From Chromatiales bacterium (GTDB taxonomy: Bacteria; Pseudomonadota; Gammaproteobacteria; UBA6429; Thiohalophilaceae), in contig JALVOC010000159.1 of the NCBI GenBank assembly GCA_027032075.1, forward strand, positions 1 through 64,000: a DNA stretch of 64,000 nt, given 5' to 3'. The position numbers and the translations under genes were made by a program. This document shows, piece by piece, positions 55,092 through 64,000 of this stretch (its first letter is position 1; each line of letters begins with the position of its first letter). The notes beneath the pieces are model-generated. The model was not told where the DNA came from, did no database searches, and saw only the letters and a program-made list of their open reading frames with translations.

Positions 55092-55895
55092 CTAATAGTG
55101 CAAAACCAGTTCGATCACGAATTTGCTGCCAAAGTAGGCCAGCATCAGCATCACGAAGCCGCTGATGGTCCAGCGGATGGCGGTCCTGCCGCGCCAGCCA
55201 AAGCGCCAGCGGCCGAAAAGGAGCACCGCGAACAGAACCCAGGCGATCACCGAGAGCACGGTTTTGTGCACCATATGCTGGCCGAGGATGTCCTCCAGGT
55301 AAAACAGGCCGCTCAGCAGGGAAATACTGAGCACGATAAAGCCCAGGCCGATCATGCGAAACAGCAGGTTTTCCATGGTTTCGAGAGGTGGCAGGGTGCG
55401 GATGAACCCCCCCGGATGCTTGTTGTGCAGGTGACTGTCCTGGATATACAGCAAAACCGCCTGCACTGCCGCAACACTCAGCAGGCTGTAGGCGATGATC
55501 GAGGCAATGATGTGGAATTGCAGACCGCCGCCCAATTGTTTCAGCACCGGCCCTTCCAGATCCAGCATTTGTAACAACACCATCAGCGCCGCAAACGGAA
55601 AAACAAAAACTCCCAGGCTCTCGACCCTTTGCCTGACAGTGACCAGCAGAAGTAGCAGGGAAACCAGCCAGCCCACCAGCGACAAAATGATGAAAAAGCC
55701 GACATTGATCCCTTCCGGCGTGAACAAGCCACGGTAAACCAGCCAGGCATGCAACAGCATGGCCAGCAAGCCTGTACTCAGCAGCCGGTGGCGCGGCTGT
55801 CTTGCTACAAAAGAGTTCGGAAACAGTATTTTTTGTAATAACAGCCCGCCGCAAAGCAGGTAAAACAGAACAGCCAGAATGGCGATGATAATCAT
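55092..55895 (-). CDS. ypjD: YpjD/CcsA-family cytochrome c assembly-type membrane protein
   Basis: A 267-residue inner-membrane protein with eight hydrophobic segments. The CcsA/HemX-like family is shown by QFHIIASIIAYSLLSVAAVQ and LEDILGQHMVHKTVLSVIAW; its conserved His residues could bind heme. The usual neighbour ffh lies on the other strand, about 1.1 kb away. A direct role in cytochrome c assembly is not established for this branch. Confidence 0.88.
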   Translation of the reverse strand: MIIIAILAVLFYLLCGGLLLQKILFPNSFVARQPRHRLLSTGLLAMLLHAWLVYRGLFTPEGINVGFFIILSLVGWLVSLLLLLVTVRQRVESLGVFVFPFAALMVLLQMLDLEGPVLKQLGGGLQFHIIASIIAYSLLSVAAVQAVLLYIQDSHLHNKHPGGFIRTLPPLETMENLLFRMIGLGFIVLSISLLSGLFYLEDILGQHMVHKTVLSVIAWVLFAVLLFGRWRFGWRGRTAIRWTISGFVMLMLAYFGSKFVIELVLHY

Positions 55896-56208
55896 AGGGG
55901 TTTGTGAGTTATTGAGTATTTATGGAAATAATGACACAACCACACACTTGATCGAAAGTGGGAATTCTTCCTGCTGCCAACATTCCGCCTGAAAAAAACG
56001 GATGTTACAGGCGCATGAATGACTTGTGACCATTGTAACATTTTGTTTTACTTGCTGGTGGCATGATCACTTCACGGCAAATGAGGCCGATTTGGGTGAA
56101 TTTCACTACCGGTTTCCGGCATGACGCAGGGATGACGAAGCCGGCATGCAATACACAACGATGCGGATTGTATAAGCACTAGCGGGATTTTTTAGAGAGC
56201 ACGGGAAG
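55896..56208. other. Intergenic region with hairpin, divergent genes
   Basis: No gene is seen. ATGTTACA (56002-56009) and TGTAACAT (56034-56041) are perfect complements, with TTTGTTTTA after the second arm. There is no gene upstream on that strand to terminate, so it may be a regulatory hairpin or a protein-binding palindrome. The octamer CCGGCATG is repeated (56117-56124 and 56142-56149). Confidence 0.4.
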
Positions 56209-56973
56209 ATGGAGTTGATGGTCTTGGGATGCAGTGGGGGTGTAGGTGCCAATCTACGCACCACCACGTTGCGTTTGAATCATGAAGTATTGATCGATGC
56301 CGGGACCGGTCTGGGTGATTTGAGCCTGAGTGAAATGGCACAGATCCGCCACATATTCCTCACCCACTCCCATCTTGATCATGTCGTCAGTATTCCCTTA
56401 CTGGTAGACAGTATATTTGATCGTATTCAGGAACCCATCGTGATCCACGGACTGGAAGCCACCTTGCAGGCGTTGCGTACCCATATTTTCAATAATGTTA
56501 TCTGGCCCGATTTCACCACCCTGCCAAACCGGCACAATCCGGTGATGCGCTACGAGATGATGGTGCCCGGCCAGGTGGTGGAAGTGGCTGGCATGCAGTT
56601 CGAAATGATCCCGGTCAACCATGTGGTTCCCAGTGTCGGCTACCGCGTGGAGACGGGTAACAAGGTATTTGCTTTCAGTGGCGATACCAGCAGCAACGAC
56701 ACCTTCTGGCAGGTTCTCAATCAATACGATGCGCTGGATTTATTGATTGTGGAAGCCGCTTTTCCCGATCGGGATCTGGAATTATGCCGCAGGGCAGGCC
56801 ATTATTGCCCCAGCCTGCTGGCCGAAGATATTCGCAAACTGCGCCATCAACCGGAAGTGTATATCACCCATACCAAGCCGGGTGGCGAAGAGGAAATATT
56901 CAACCAGTGCAAGGAAAGCATCAGCAGTCATTCGGTCAATCGCCTCACCGGCGGCATGAGTTTCAAGTTATAA
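56209..56973 (+). CDS. Metallo-beta-lactamase-fold phosphodiesterase (class II cAMP-type)
   Basis: A 254-residue metallohydrolase. The metal motif is LTHSHLDHV, with a later Asp in AFSGDTSSN and a His in YITHTKPGG. MELMVLGCSGGVGANLRTTT at the N terminus matches the class II 3',5'-cyclic-nucleotide phosphodiesterase family. The substrate is not certain; cyclic nucleotides are the family's best-known target. GGGAAG directly precedes the ATG. Confidence 0.82.
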   Translation: MELMVLGCSGGVGANLRTTTLRLNHEVLIDAGTGLGDLSLSEMAQIRHIFLTHSHLDHVVSIPLLVDSIFDRIQEPIVIHGLEATLQALRTHIFNNVIWPDFTTLPNRHNPVMRYEMMVPGQVVEVAGMQFEMIPVNHVVPSVGYRVETGNKVFAFSGDTSSNDTFWQVLNQYDALDLLIVEAAFPDRDLELCRRAGHYCPSLLAEDIRKLRHQPEVYITHTKPGGEEEIFNQCKESISSHSVNRLTGGMSFKL

Positions 56974-57041
56974 TCCCCGCTTTCATCCTGTTTTTTGACG
57001 CAGGAGAATGTTCCATTTACCTGTGTATTTTGTGAGGTAGC

Positions 57042-58397
57042 ATGTTTGACGGTCTGAGTGAACGTCTCGGCAGAACGGTGCGCAATTTGCGCGGTGTCGG
57101 ACGGCTGAGTGAGGAGAATATCAAGAAGACCCTGCGCGAAGTGCGCATGGCGCTGCTGGAGGCTGACGTTGCCCTGCCGGTGGTGAAGGAATTTACCGAG
57201 CATGTGCGTCAAAGGGCCATCGGTGAGGAGGTGCTGAAAAGCCTCACCCCCGGCCAGGCGTTTATCAAGATCGTCAAGGATGAACTGGTCCATCTGATGG
57301 GGGAGGCCAATGACGGTCTCAACCTGAACGTGGTTCCGCCCGCCGTGATTCTGATGGCCGGCCTGCAGGGTTCCGGCAAAACCACCACCGTCGGCAAACT
57401 GGCGCGCTGGCTGAAGGAAAATGCAAAAAAATCGGTGATGGTGGTCAGTGCGGACGTTTACCGTCCGGCTGCGATCGAGCAGCTCAAAACCGTGGCAAAT
57501 GAAGTGGGTGCGGCTTTTTTCCCCAGCCGTGCCGAGCAGAAGCCGGAGGAGATCGTCAAGGCGGCCTTGCAGGAGGCCCGGGTGCAGCACAAAGATGTGC
57601 TGATTGTCGATACCGCCGGGCGTCTGCATATCGATGCCGAGATGATGACGGAAATCCAGAAGCTTCACGCAGTGCTTGATCCCGTCGAAACCCTCTTCGT
57701 GGTGGACAGTATGACCGGCCAGGATGCGGCCAATACCGCCAAGGCGTTCCATGATGCCCTGCCACTGACGGGGGTCGTACTCACCAAGACCGATGGTGAT
57801 GCGCGCGGCGGGGCGGCGCTCTCGATTCGCCAGATCACCGGCAAGCCCATAAAATTTCTCGGGGTGGGCGAAAAATCGACCGCGCTGGAGGCGTTTCATC
57901 CCGATCGGGTGGCCTCCCGTATCCTTGGCATGGGGGATGTGCTTGGCCTGGTGGAGCAGGCACAGCGCCATGTGGATCAGGACAAAGCCAAAAAGCTGGC
58001 GACCAAGCTGAAGAAAGGCAAAGGCTTCGATCTGGAGGATTTTCGTGATCAGTTTCAGCAACTCAAGAAAATGGGTGGGCTGACCAGCCTGCTGGACAAG
58101 CTGCCCGGCATGCCGAACCTGCCCAAAGGGGTGATGAACCAGGTCAATGACAGTGAACTGGGCCGGATGGAGGCGATCATCAATTCCATGACGCCCCATG
58201 AGCGCCGCTTTCCGAATGTCATCAAGGGGTCACGCAAACGCCGCATCGCGGCCGGCTCGGGTACCCAGGTGCAGGACGTCAACCGGCTGCTGAAGCAGTT
58301 CACCCAGATGCAGAAAATGATGAAAAAAATGGGCAAAGGCGGGATGAGCAAAATGATGCGCAATATGAAAGGACAGCTCCCCCCCGGCATGATGTAG
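57042..58397 (+). CDS. ffh: Signal recognition particle protein Ffh
   Basis: A 451-residue SRP54-type GTPase that, with 4.5S RNA, targets membrane proteins. N domain, G domain (GLQGSGKTTTVGKLA; VDTAGRLHID; TKTDGDARGGAA) and methionine-rich M domain (MQKMMKKMGKGGMSKMMR) are all present. GAGG lies 8 bases ahead of ATG. It precedes the rpsP operon, separated by a promoter. Confidence 0.97.
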   Translation: MFDGLSERLGRTVRNLRGVGRLSEENIKKTLREVRMALLEADVALPVVKEFTEHVRQRAIGEEVLKSLTPGQAFIKIVKDELVHLMGEANDGLNLNVVPPAVILMAGLQGSGKTTTVGKLARWLKENAKKSVMVVSADVYRPAAIEQLKTVANEVGAAFFPSRAEQKPEEIVKAALQEARVQHKDVLIVDTAGRLHIDAEMMTEIQKLHAVLDPVETLFVVDSMTGQDAANTAKAFHDALPLTGVVLTKTDGDARGGAALSIRQITGKPIKFLGVGEKSTALEAFHPDRVASRILGMGDVLGLVEQAQRHVDQDKAKKLATKLKKGKGFDLEDFRDQFQQLKKMGGLTSLLDKLPGMPNLPKGVMNQVNDSELGRMEAIINSMTPHERRFPNVIKGSRKRRIAAGSGTQVQDVNRLLKQFTQMQKMMKKMGKGGMSKMMRNMKGQLPPGMM

Positions 58398-58479
58398 CCG
58401 GGTGCCGGTTGTGCGCAGGCAGCGAGAGCGGAAACAGGGGGAAGTTTATGCTATTTACGCCAAAATTGCCCCTAAGCCC

Positions 58480-58507
58480 TTCACTTTTCCGCAATTTTCA
58501 GTACAAT
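58480..58507 (+). promoter_or_regulatory. Promoter of the rpsP operon
   Basis: TTCACT (58480-58485) and TACAAT (58502-58507) are 16 bp apart, with TTTTCAGTACAAT identical to the rpsF promoter. A leader hairpin (GTCTGGC/GCCAGGAC, 58528-58547) follows before rpsP. Confidence 0.6.
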
Positions 58508-58587
58508 GCGCCCTCTTGATCGGGGCTGTCTGGCAAAATGCCAGGACGGCCTGGAATTGTTTGTATTGATGAGGATAATTTAACGCG

Positions 58588-58833
58588 ATGGTAACCATTC
58601 GTTTAGCGCGTGGCGGTGCAAAAAAACGCCCTTTTTACCACATCGTGGTCACTGACAGCCGCAACCGACGCGACGGTCGTTACATCGAGCGTGTTGGCTA
58701 TTTCAATCCGGTCGCCACTGGTAACGAAGTGCGGCTGAATATCGAAACTGACCGCGTGGCGCACTGGTTGAGCCAGGGGGCGAAGACCTCTGAGCGTGTT
58801 GGCAAGCTGCTCAAGGAAAACGCGGCGGCCTGA
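58588..58833 (+). CDS. rpsP: 30S ribosomal protein S16
   Basis: An 81-residue ribosomal protein: [20 protein letters not shown] at the start and [13 protein letters not shown] in the middle. It heads rpsP-rimM-trmD-rplS. Confidence 0.97.
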   Translation: MVTIRLARGGAKKRPFYHIVVTDSRNRRDGRYIERVGYFNPVATGNEVRLNIETDRVAHWLSQGAKTSERVGKLLKENAAA

Positions 58834-58864
58834 CCCCACCAGGCCTGCAGAACGGCCGGCTTCC

Positions 58865-59410
58865 GTGGTCAGCAAGGCACAGCCAACCCCCGAGATGGTG
58901 CTCCTGGGGCGGATTTCCGGCCTTTTCGGCGTGAAAGGCTGGGTCAGGATCCACTCGGATACGGAGCCGCGGGAAAATATTCTGAAGTATTCCCCCTGGT
59001 ATCTGCAGCAACACGGGGAGTGGCAGAGCCATGAGCTGCTGGCCGGCCAAAGGCACGGCAAGGGTGTGGTGGCCCATCTGGACAACTGTCCGGATCGGGA
59101 TAGTGCGGCAAAACTGGTTGGCTGCAAGATTGCGATCCGGCATGCGCAGTTGCCCGACGCGGGTGAAAATGAGTTTTACTGGAGTGAATTGAAGGGGCTT
59201 CGGGTGGTCACCACCGGGGGCACGGAACTGGGAGAGGTCACCAGTTTGATGGAAACCGGCGCCAATGACGTGCTGGTGGTGCTGGCCAGCGATGAGGATA
59301 GCGGGGGAAAGAAACGTGAACGCCTGATCCCGTATATCCGGGAGCAGGTCATCAAATCGGTGGATCTGGAGACGGGAACCCTGGTGGTGGACTGGGATCC
59401 GGATTTCTAG
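58865..59410 (+). CDS. rimM: Ribosome maturation factor RimM
   Basis: A 181-residue factor for 30S maturation that binds S19. The N domain is VLLGRISGLFGVKGWVRIHS and the PRC-barrel part has FYWSELKGLRVVT. GTG 58865 is chosen because it gives the usual short N-terminal tail and length; ATG 58895 would shorten it by ten residues. Neither has a strong ribosome-binding site. It lies 31 bp after rpsP. Confidence 0.93.
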   Translation: MVSKAQPTPEMVLLGRISGLFGVKGWVRIHSDTEPRENILKYSPWYLQQHGEWQSHELLAGQRHGKGVVAHLDNCPDRDSAAKLVGCKIAIRHAQLPDAGENEFYWSELKGLRVVTTGGTELGEVTSLMETGANDVLVVLASDEDSGGKKRERLIPYIREQVIKSVDLETGTLVVDWDPDF

Positions 59411-59419
59411 GAGGCGGGC

Positions 59420-60163
59420 ATGCGAATCGATGTTGTCACTTTGTTCCCGCAAATGTTTCGGACCCTGACCGATTACGGAATTACCGGACGCGCCGTCAAG
59501 CGGGGGATCCTGGAACTGGCGACCTGGAACCCACGGGACTACACCGGGGATCGCCACCATACCGTGGACGATCGTCCTTACGGGGGTGGTCCCGGCATGG
59601 TGATGATGGTGCAACCGTTGCGGGATACCATCCGCGATGCGCGCAACGTGACAGAGGGGGAGAGCCGCGTTATCTACCTCTCGCCCCAGGGACGGAAACT
59701 GGACCAGCGGGGGCTGAACGAGTTGGCCAAACGTCCCAACCTGGTTCTGGTGTGCGGGCGCTACGAGGGGGTCGACGAACGGATCATTGCCCGGGAAGTC
59801 GATGAGGAATGGTCGATTGGCGACTATGTCCTCAGCGGCGGTGAACTGGCCGCGATGGTCATGATCGACGGTATCACGCGCTTGCTGCCAGGTGCCCTCG
59901 GTCATGAGGAATCGGCACAACAGGATTCCTTCGCCAGGGGATTGCTGGATCACCCGCAATTCACCCGGCCGGAGGAAATCGACGGCATGCAGGTCCCGGA
60001 GATCCTGCTGAGTGGTGATCACCAGGCGATTGAACGCTGGCGCCACAAACAGGCCCTTGGCCGCACCTGGTTACGGCGGCCGGACCTGCTGGAAGAACTG
60101 GAACTGGATCCGCAACAACAGGCGTTGTTGGCTGAATTCATTCATGAATATGAAATTGAGTAA
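59420..60163 (+). CDS. trmD: tRNA (guanine-37-N1)-methyltransferase
   Basis: A 247-residue SPOUT methyltransferase preventing frameshifts. [51 protein letters not shown] and [12 protein letters not shown] are all characteristic. GGAGG lies just ahead of the start. It is followed by rplS after 81 bp. Confidence 0.97.
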   Translation: MRIDVVTLFPQMFRTLTDYGITGRAVKRGILELATWNPRDYTGDRHHTVDDRPYGGGPGMVMMVQPLRDTIRDARNVTEGESRVIYLSPQGRKLDQRGLNELAKRPNLVLVCGRYEGVDERIIAREVDEEWSIGDYVLSGGELAAMVMIDGITRLLPGALGHEESAQQDSFARGLLDHPQFTRPEEIDGMQVPEILLSGDHQAIERWRHKQALGRTWLRRPDLLEELELDPQQQALLAEFIHEYEIE

Positions 60164-60244
60164 TGGATATTTCTGTTTGATTGCCCTGGCATTTCAAGTA
60201 AGAAGCGTCCTGAATCGAGCATTTGCAGCTTGGGAGCATAACAA

Positions 60245-60592
60245 ATGAGTAATATTATCGATCAACTTGAAGCTGAACAGATGAAGGAAATACCAGCCTT
60301 CGCACCGGGTGACACCATCGTGGTTCAGGTCAATGTCAAAGAAGGCAACCGCGAGCGTCTGCAGGCATTTGAAGGCGTTGTGATTGCCAAGCGTAACCGC
60401 GGTTTGAATTCGGCGTTCACCGTGCGCAAGATTTCCCATGGTGAAGGTGTGGAACGCGTGTTTCAGACCCATAGTCCCAGTATCGCCGGGATCAAGGTCA
60501 AGCGCAGGGGCGATGTGCGCCGCGCCAAGCTGTACTACCTGCGTGAGCGTGCCGGCAAGTCCGCGCGCATCAAGGAAAAGCTGGCCAAATAG
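60245..60592 (+). CDS. rplS: 50S ribosomal protein L19
   Basis: A 115-residue ribosomal protein at the subunit interface. [37 protein letters not shown] and [13 protein letters not shown] are typical. It is the last gene before the terminator at 60650-60688. Confidence 0.97.
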   Translation: MSNIIDQLEAEQMKEIPAFAPGDTIVVQVNVKEGNRERLQAFEGVVIAKRNRGLNSAFTVRKISHGEGVERVFQTHSPSIAGIKVKRRGDVRRAKLYYLRERAGKSARIKEKLAK

Positions 60593-60649
60593 GGCCATGG
60601 CAGGTTGGTGACCGCCGGCTTGTATTTTTCCAGTAAATGCAATGAAGAC

Positions 60650-60688
60650 AAACGGGTAACATCAGTCATGGTGTTACCCGTTTTTTTT
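60650..60688 (+). terminator. Intrinsic terminator of the rpsP operon
   Basis: AAACGGGTAACA (60650-60661) pairs perfectly with TGTTACCCGTTT (60672-60683) around a 10-base loop, followed by five further T. The loop contains the ATG (60668) that is the best start of the next gene. Confidence 0.92.
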
Positions 60689-62560
60689 GTCCGCCGCATA
60701 AAAAAAACGGCGCTTTTGCTTTTATCCATGTTGCTGTTGCTGCCAGCCGGCCTGACGCTGGCGGAAAGCCCTGAGACACCAGCTAAAGCGGAAAGCGCAA
60801 ATTCCGAAGAGGCCGCCCGGGACACGACCGATCCTGCCATTGCAGAAGTCCGCGCGCTGGCCCGTACCGGTGCGGCCCGTCTGGCGTTATCGGTTCTTGC
60901 CAAACAGCAGCCATCCGCAACGGCGGATCCCGCCGGCTGGATGCGCTGGGAGCGGGAACGTATACGTATTCTCCGGCACAGCCACGCGTGGCAGCAGATC
61001 ACAGATCGTCTGGCAACCTTGCCATCCGGCATCCCGGCTCCTTTTCGCCGCTGGGCCGTCACCCAGCGTGCCGAGGCGCTGATTAAACTCGGGCAGGGAA
61101 AGGCGGCAATTCGTTTATTACAGCAACTCATCTGGCAAATACCCGCCGATCATCCTGAACTCGATGTCTGGCAAAAGCGCTGGCGCCGCAACGTCATGGA
61201 TGCCTATCTCGTCATGGGTGCCAGCGAGGATGCCCGCCTCGCTTCGGTTCATTACTTCCGTGATTATGGTGCCAGTACACAGGCTGACCGGTTACTGCAT
61301 GCCCGTATCCTGCTGAGTGCCGAACGCGCGGATGAGGCGGCGGATCTCCTTGATGCGGGGAGTGAGGATCCGCAAACGGCGACCTTATCGCTTCTGGCAC
61401 AACTTCGCAGCCGGCGCCAGACACCGCAATGGGTGTTGAAAACCCTCCTGCGCCGCATACGGGCTGCCGATCTGGATGAGGTTATCAGGACCCAGCTCTG
61501 GGCGGTGATGGCCGAGGCGGCGAAACAGGTGGGGGATCGCGCGACCGTTGCCAATGCGCTGGAGCATGTTTTTGCGTCGGGGGAATCGTTGCCAAGCGGT
61601 TTGTTCAAGGTGAATCCGGACAGCTTGTGGAAGGCCTATCTCGAATTTGCCACCATGGTGGGAAACGAGGCGCAGTATCTGATAGGTCAGGATGCGCCGT
61701 GGTTCGAAGCTGCCGCCAGGGCGCGCAAACAGTTCCCGGTGCGCGCCCGCTCCCTCTACGCCTTTTTGCTCATCAAGGGTGAAAACAGTGCCAGCCGTGA
61801 ACGGGCGGCTGAGCAGATTGTTGCCAGCCTCAAGGCGCGCAAGCACGGAGGCCGGTTGTTACAGGCGCTGTTTTTACAGTCCGGCCGTTTCCCTTCCAAA
61901 GGTGCGATCCCGCTGGTTGCCCGGTATGTGCTGGTGGATGTCGCCTTGCGGCAATCGGACATCACCCTGGCGTCTTCCCTGATGGCAACCATTCAGGCAC
62001 CACCGGAGGGTGCGGATCAGTTTTTATGGCAGTTGCGGCGGGCGCGGATCCTGGTGATGGGTGGCGATCACCAAAGAGGGGCGGCGGCCCTGCAGGCGCT
62101 TCTCGACACCCAGACAGAACTCGGGCGGGAACAGATCGATCGTTTTCTACAGGTGGTGTTTGATTTACAAACGGTGCGCGCACATGCCGCCGCTTACAAA
62201 CTGTTCGTGGCGGTGATGAAGCGCACCGATGATCAAAAATTGCAGCGCGAACTCTATTACTGGATGGCGGAATCCCTCAAGGCCGAAGGGGACTACCTCG
62301 GGGCTGCCCGGCTCTATTTGAAGTCAGCGATGTTACCCGATCCGGAAGCAATGGATCCCTGGGCGCAAACCGCCCACTACCAGGCTGCCGATGCACTGGC
62401 CAAAGCAGGACTGGTGCGGGATGCCAGGCGCCTGTTCAGCCGCTTGCTTGCGGTGACCCGGGACCCCGGCAGGCGTTCCGTCTTGCAGCATGAATTACAA
62501 AAACTCTGGCTGGTAAAGGGAAACGGCACGAAACCGCAGGGTGAAGCGAAAGGGAACTGA
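60668..62560 (+). CDS. Large exported helical-repeat (TPR-like) protein
   Basis: A 630-residue protein. From ATG 60668 the N terminus forms a signal peptide: basic region RRIKK, hydrophobic core and likely cleavage after AGLTLA. The rest is a series of Ala/Leu/Arg-rich helical pairs resembling TPR repeats (for example YYWMAESLKAEGDYLGAARL). No enzyme motif is seen. The start codon lies in the loop of the rplS terminator and lacks a ribosome-binding site; ATG 60728 would cut the signal peptide. A periplasmic scaffold role is plausible, perhaps tied to the FliL-like protein encoded opposite. Confidence 0.7.
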   Translation: MVLPVFFVRRIKKTALLLLSMLLLLPAGLTLAESPETPAKAESANSEEAARDTTDPAIAEVRALARTGAARLALSVLAKQQPSATADPAGWMRWERERIRILRHSHAWQQITDRLATLPSGIPAPFRRWAVTQRAEALIKLGQGKAAIRLLQQLIWQIPADHPELDVWQKRWRRNVMDAYLVMGASEDARLASVHYFRDYGASTQADRLLHARILLSAERADEAADLLDAGSEDPQTATLSLLAQLRSRRQTPQWVLKTLLRRIRAADLDEVIRTQLWAVMAEAAKQVGDRATVANALEHVFASGESLPSGLFKVNPDSLWKAYLEFATMVGNEAQYLIGQDAPWFEAAARARKQFPVRARSLYAFLLIKGENSASRERAAEQIVASLKARKHGGRLLQALFLQSGRFPSKGAIPLVARYVLVDVALRQSDITLASSLMATIQAPPEGADQFLWQLRRARILVMGGDHQRGAAALQALLDTQTELGREQIDRFLQVVFDLQTVRAHAAAYKLFVAVMKRTDDQKLQRELYYWMAESLKAEGDYLGAARLYLKSAMLPDPEAMDPWAQTAHYQAADALAKAGLVRDARRLFSRLLAVTRDPGRRSVLQHELQKLWLVKGNGTKPQGEAKGN

Positions 62561-62601
62561 CTTCTGTGCCCGGGCAAAGCGGATGCCGGCATGGCCACTG
62601 T

Positions 62602-63030
62602 TTACTGAATTAAAAAACCGGTAAACAGCGTGCGTTTGATTGCGGTTTTGCCGGTATTCTCCTCCATTACCTTGTTGACCGCGAGTTGGATTTCCTCACG
62701 TAACTTTTTCTTCCCCTGTATGCTGTTGATGTCTGCAACCTGTCGGCCACTGACCAGTACCACGATGGCATGCCGGATTGCCGCTTCATGTTTTGAGAGC
62801 AGCTCCGCCGTATCAGGACTTGTGGGGATGAAGGAGATGGCAAGCTGTAAATGGTGAATTTCCTCACCGTCATCGACGTTGACCACAAACGGGGGCTCCA
62901 GGGCAAAATAGCTGATGGCAGCGGTTTCAGCGTTTTTGTCTTCTGCCGCGGCATCAGCCTCGGCCGCGGCATGGACTGACGCAGCAAATCCCAGCAGGAA
63001 CAGGGGCAGGATAAACCGGATGACAGACAT
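62602..63030 (-). CDS. FliL-like protein with signal peptide
   Basis: A 142-residue protein with a signal peptide (cleavage near ASVHAAAE) and a FliL domain (about 40-142; FALEPPFVVNVDDGEEIHHL, LREEIQLAVNKVM, LFTGFLIQ). FliL supports the flagellar stator, but no other flagellar gene is in the window and classic FliL is anchored by one membrane helix. This looks like an exported FliL paralogue. It is convergent with the TPR-like gene. Confidence 0.78.
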   Translation of the reverse strand: MSVIRFILPLFLLGFAASVHAAAEADAAAEDKNAETAAISYFALEPPFVVNVDDGEEIHHLQLAISFIPTSPDTAELLSKHEAAIRHAIVVLVSGRQVADINSIQGKKKLREEIQLAVNKVMEENTGKTAIKRTLFTGFLIQ

Positions 63031-63147
63031 GGATGCCTCTCCAATAAAGTATCGATGGTTTTTTATCGGCCCGCGAATGGAAAAATTAAATCGGATTCAG
63101 TACGCATGCCGCCGTATTTTGCCTGTGCGATGCGATAATATGGACCC

Positions 63148-63648
63148 ATGTTGCAGCGCATGAAATTTCAGACCCCTGTCGGTTGTCTCGCGGTCGAAGT
63201 GAGCGCCGGCCGCATCGTGGGGATCGGCTTGCAGGCATTTCATCACCAGGCTGCGGAGGTGCGCCCCCTCGGCAGTTGCCGGGGAGTGTTCAGCCGGGTG
63301 GCGGATCAGCTGGCTGCCTATTTCGGCGGCAGGCGGCGTGAGTTCACCCTGCCTCTCGATCTCAGGGGAACCGCTTTCCAGCAGCGGGTCTGGCTTGCCC
63401 TCAGAACCATCCCCGCCGGGGAAGTGCGAACCTATGGTGAAGTCGCGAAAGCGCTGGGATCCCATGCGCGGGCGGTCGGCATGGCCTGCCGGCATAACCC
63501 CGTGCCGCTGGTTGTGCCCTGCCATCGTGTGGTGGCGGCAGATGGCCTTGGTGGTTTCAGTGGTCAAACTGCGGGTCCGGCACTTGCACTCAAACGTTGG
63601 TTGTTGGAGCATGAAGGTGCACTCCCGACGCCACTGGCTGCAGATTGA
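63148..63648 (+). CDS. ogt: Methylated-DNA-protein cysteine methyltransferase (Ogt type)
   Basis: A 166-residue suicide repair protein removing O6-alkyl groups from guanine. The acceptor cysteine is in VPCHRVVAADGLGGFSG. The DNA-binding helix region is TYGEVAKALGSHARAVG, with Arg finger in the GMACRHNP region. The gene ends 1 bp before xerD, so the two are probably cotranscribed. Confidence 0.95.
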   Translation: MLQRMKFQTPVGCLAVEVSAGRIVGIGLQAFHHQAAEVRPLGSCRGVFSRVADQLAAYFGGRRREFTLPLDLRGTAFQQRVWLALRTIPAGEVRTYGEVAKALGSHARAVGMACRHNPVPLVVPCHRVVAADGLGGFSGQTAGPALALKRWLLEHEGALPTPLAAD

Positions 63649-63649
63649 T

Positions 63650-64000
63650 ATGGCACAACCTGTTGAACCCCTGATTGATCAGTTTCTCGATGCCTTATGG
63701 ATGGAACGCGGCTTGAGCGTCAATACCCTGCAGGCTTATCGTAATGATTTGAAAGGATTTCATCATTGGTCGAGCGCACGGGGGGGGAACCTCCTCGGCA
63801 GCCGGCGTGATGATATCCAGGCGTATCTGGCGGTACGCGTCAGCGAAAACGCCAGTCCGCGCAGCACCGCCCGCCTGTTGTCCACGCTGCGGAATTTTTA
63901 TCGCTGGCTCCAGCGGGAAAACCGTATCAGCGAGGATCCCACCGCACTCATCGAGGCACCGAAGCTTGGCAGGCCCTTGCCCAAAACCCTTAGCGAGGAT
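63650..64000 (+). CDS. xerD: Tyrosine recombinase XerD, 5' part
   Basis: The first 117 codons of a tyrosine recombinase; the window ends before the catalytic domain. The N-terminal core-binding domain reads IDQFLDALWMERGLSVNTLQ, then LQAYRNDLKGFHHW and TARLLSTLRNFYRWLQRENR, closest to XerD, which resolves chromosome dimers at dif with XerC. ATG 63650 matches the usual XerD N terminus; ATG 63611 in the same frame would overlap ogt. Confidence 0.9.
   Translation, partial: MAQPVEPLIDQFLDALWMERGLSVNTLQAYRNDLKGFHHWSSARGGNLLGSRRDDIQAYLAVRVSENASPRSTARLLSTLRNFYRWLQRENRISEDPTALIEAPKLGRPLPKTLSED

Noticed and set aside
56117-56149. Repeated CCGGCATG as a regulator site
   Set aside because: Only an octamer pair in GC-rich DNA; spacing and context give no further support.

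Overview
The window reads as chromosomal DNA of a gammaproteobacterium with moderately high GC. The housekeeping blocks have gammaproteobacterial order: rnr-rlmB, then rpsF-rpsR-(DUF2232)-rplI-dnaB-alr, and ffh-rpsP-rimM-trmD-rplS with a YpjD/CcsA gene and a CorC-type gene next to ffh. Two SulP anion transporters, a full urea uptake and urease system and several metal-resistance operons would suit an environmental, perhaps lithoautotrophic, species. That lifestyle is inference; no gene in the window proves it.

Layout. 1-6.8 kb: a 110-bp inverted repeat, two divergent SulP transporters with a possible attenuator in the leader of the second, and a transaminase-argC pair. Copies of a hairpin-forming repeat lie at both outer edges of this block. 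6.8-8.7 kb: an arsR-arsC-acr3 arsenic operon on the minus strand. 8.85-12.2 kb: a MerR-type promoter followed by a five-gene metal/thiol operon (beta-barrel, MerP-like, MerT-like, thioredoxin-like, duplicated CcdA-like protein). 12.3-16.6 kb: a LuxR-type response regulator and a hybrid histidine kinase whose N-terminal half is an NCS1 permease. Divergent from these, 16.9-29.2 kb holds porin-urtABCDE-ureDABCE-hupE/ureJ-ureFG. The sensor kinase pair therefore probably controls urea use. 29.4-36.5 kb: an ArsR-type regulator, two small secreted or periplasmic ORFs, a CzcCBA/CusCBA RND efflux system and a PII-like protein.

36.7-45.3 kb is housekeeping: tRNA-Leu(CAG), RNase R, RlmB, S6, S18, a DUF2232 membrane protein, L9, DnaB and alanine racemase. 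45.4-53.6 kb is rich in signalling genes: a GGDEF-EAL enzyme next to a PhnD-like binding protein, an outer-membrane barrel, a Cache-domain protein, RadA, a PilZ protein and a double-FHA protein. 53.7-60.6 kb: CorC/CNNM protein, YpjD, a metallo-beta-lactamase-fold phosphodiesterase, Ffh and the rpsP operon. 60.6-64 kb: a large exported helical-repeat protein whose start codon lies inside the rplS terminator loop, a FliL-like protein, an Ogt-type DNA repair protein and the start of xerD, cut off by the window edge.

The most unusual points are the NCS1-permease/histidine-kinase fusion with a ten-cysteine linker facing the urea genes, the metal/thiol operon with an asymmetric double CcdA and two copies of a MerR-type operator but no merR gene, two ArsR genes that look leaderless, and several leader or terminator structures that may control expression.
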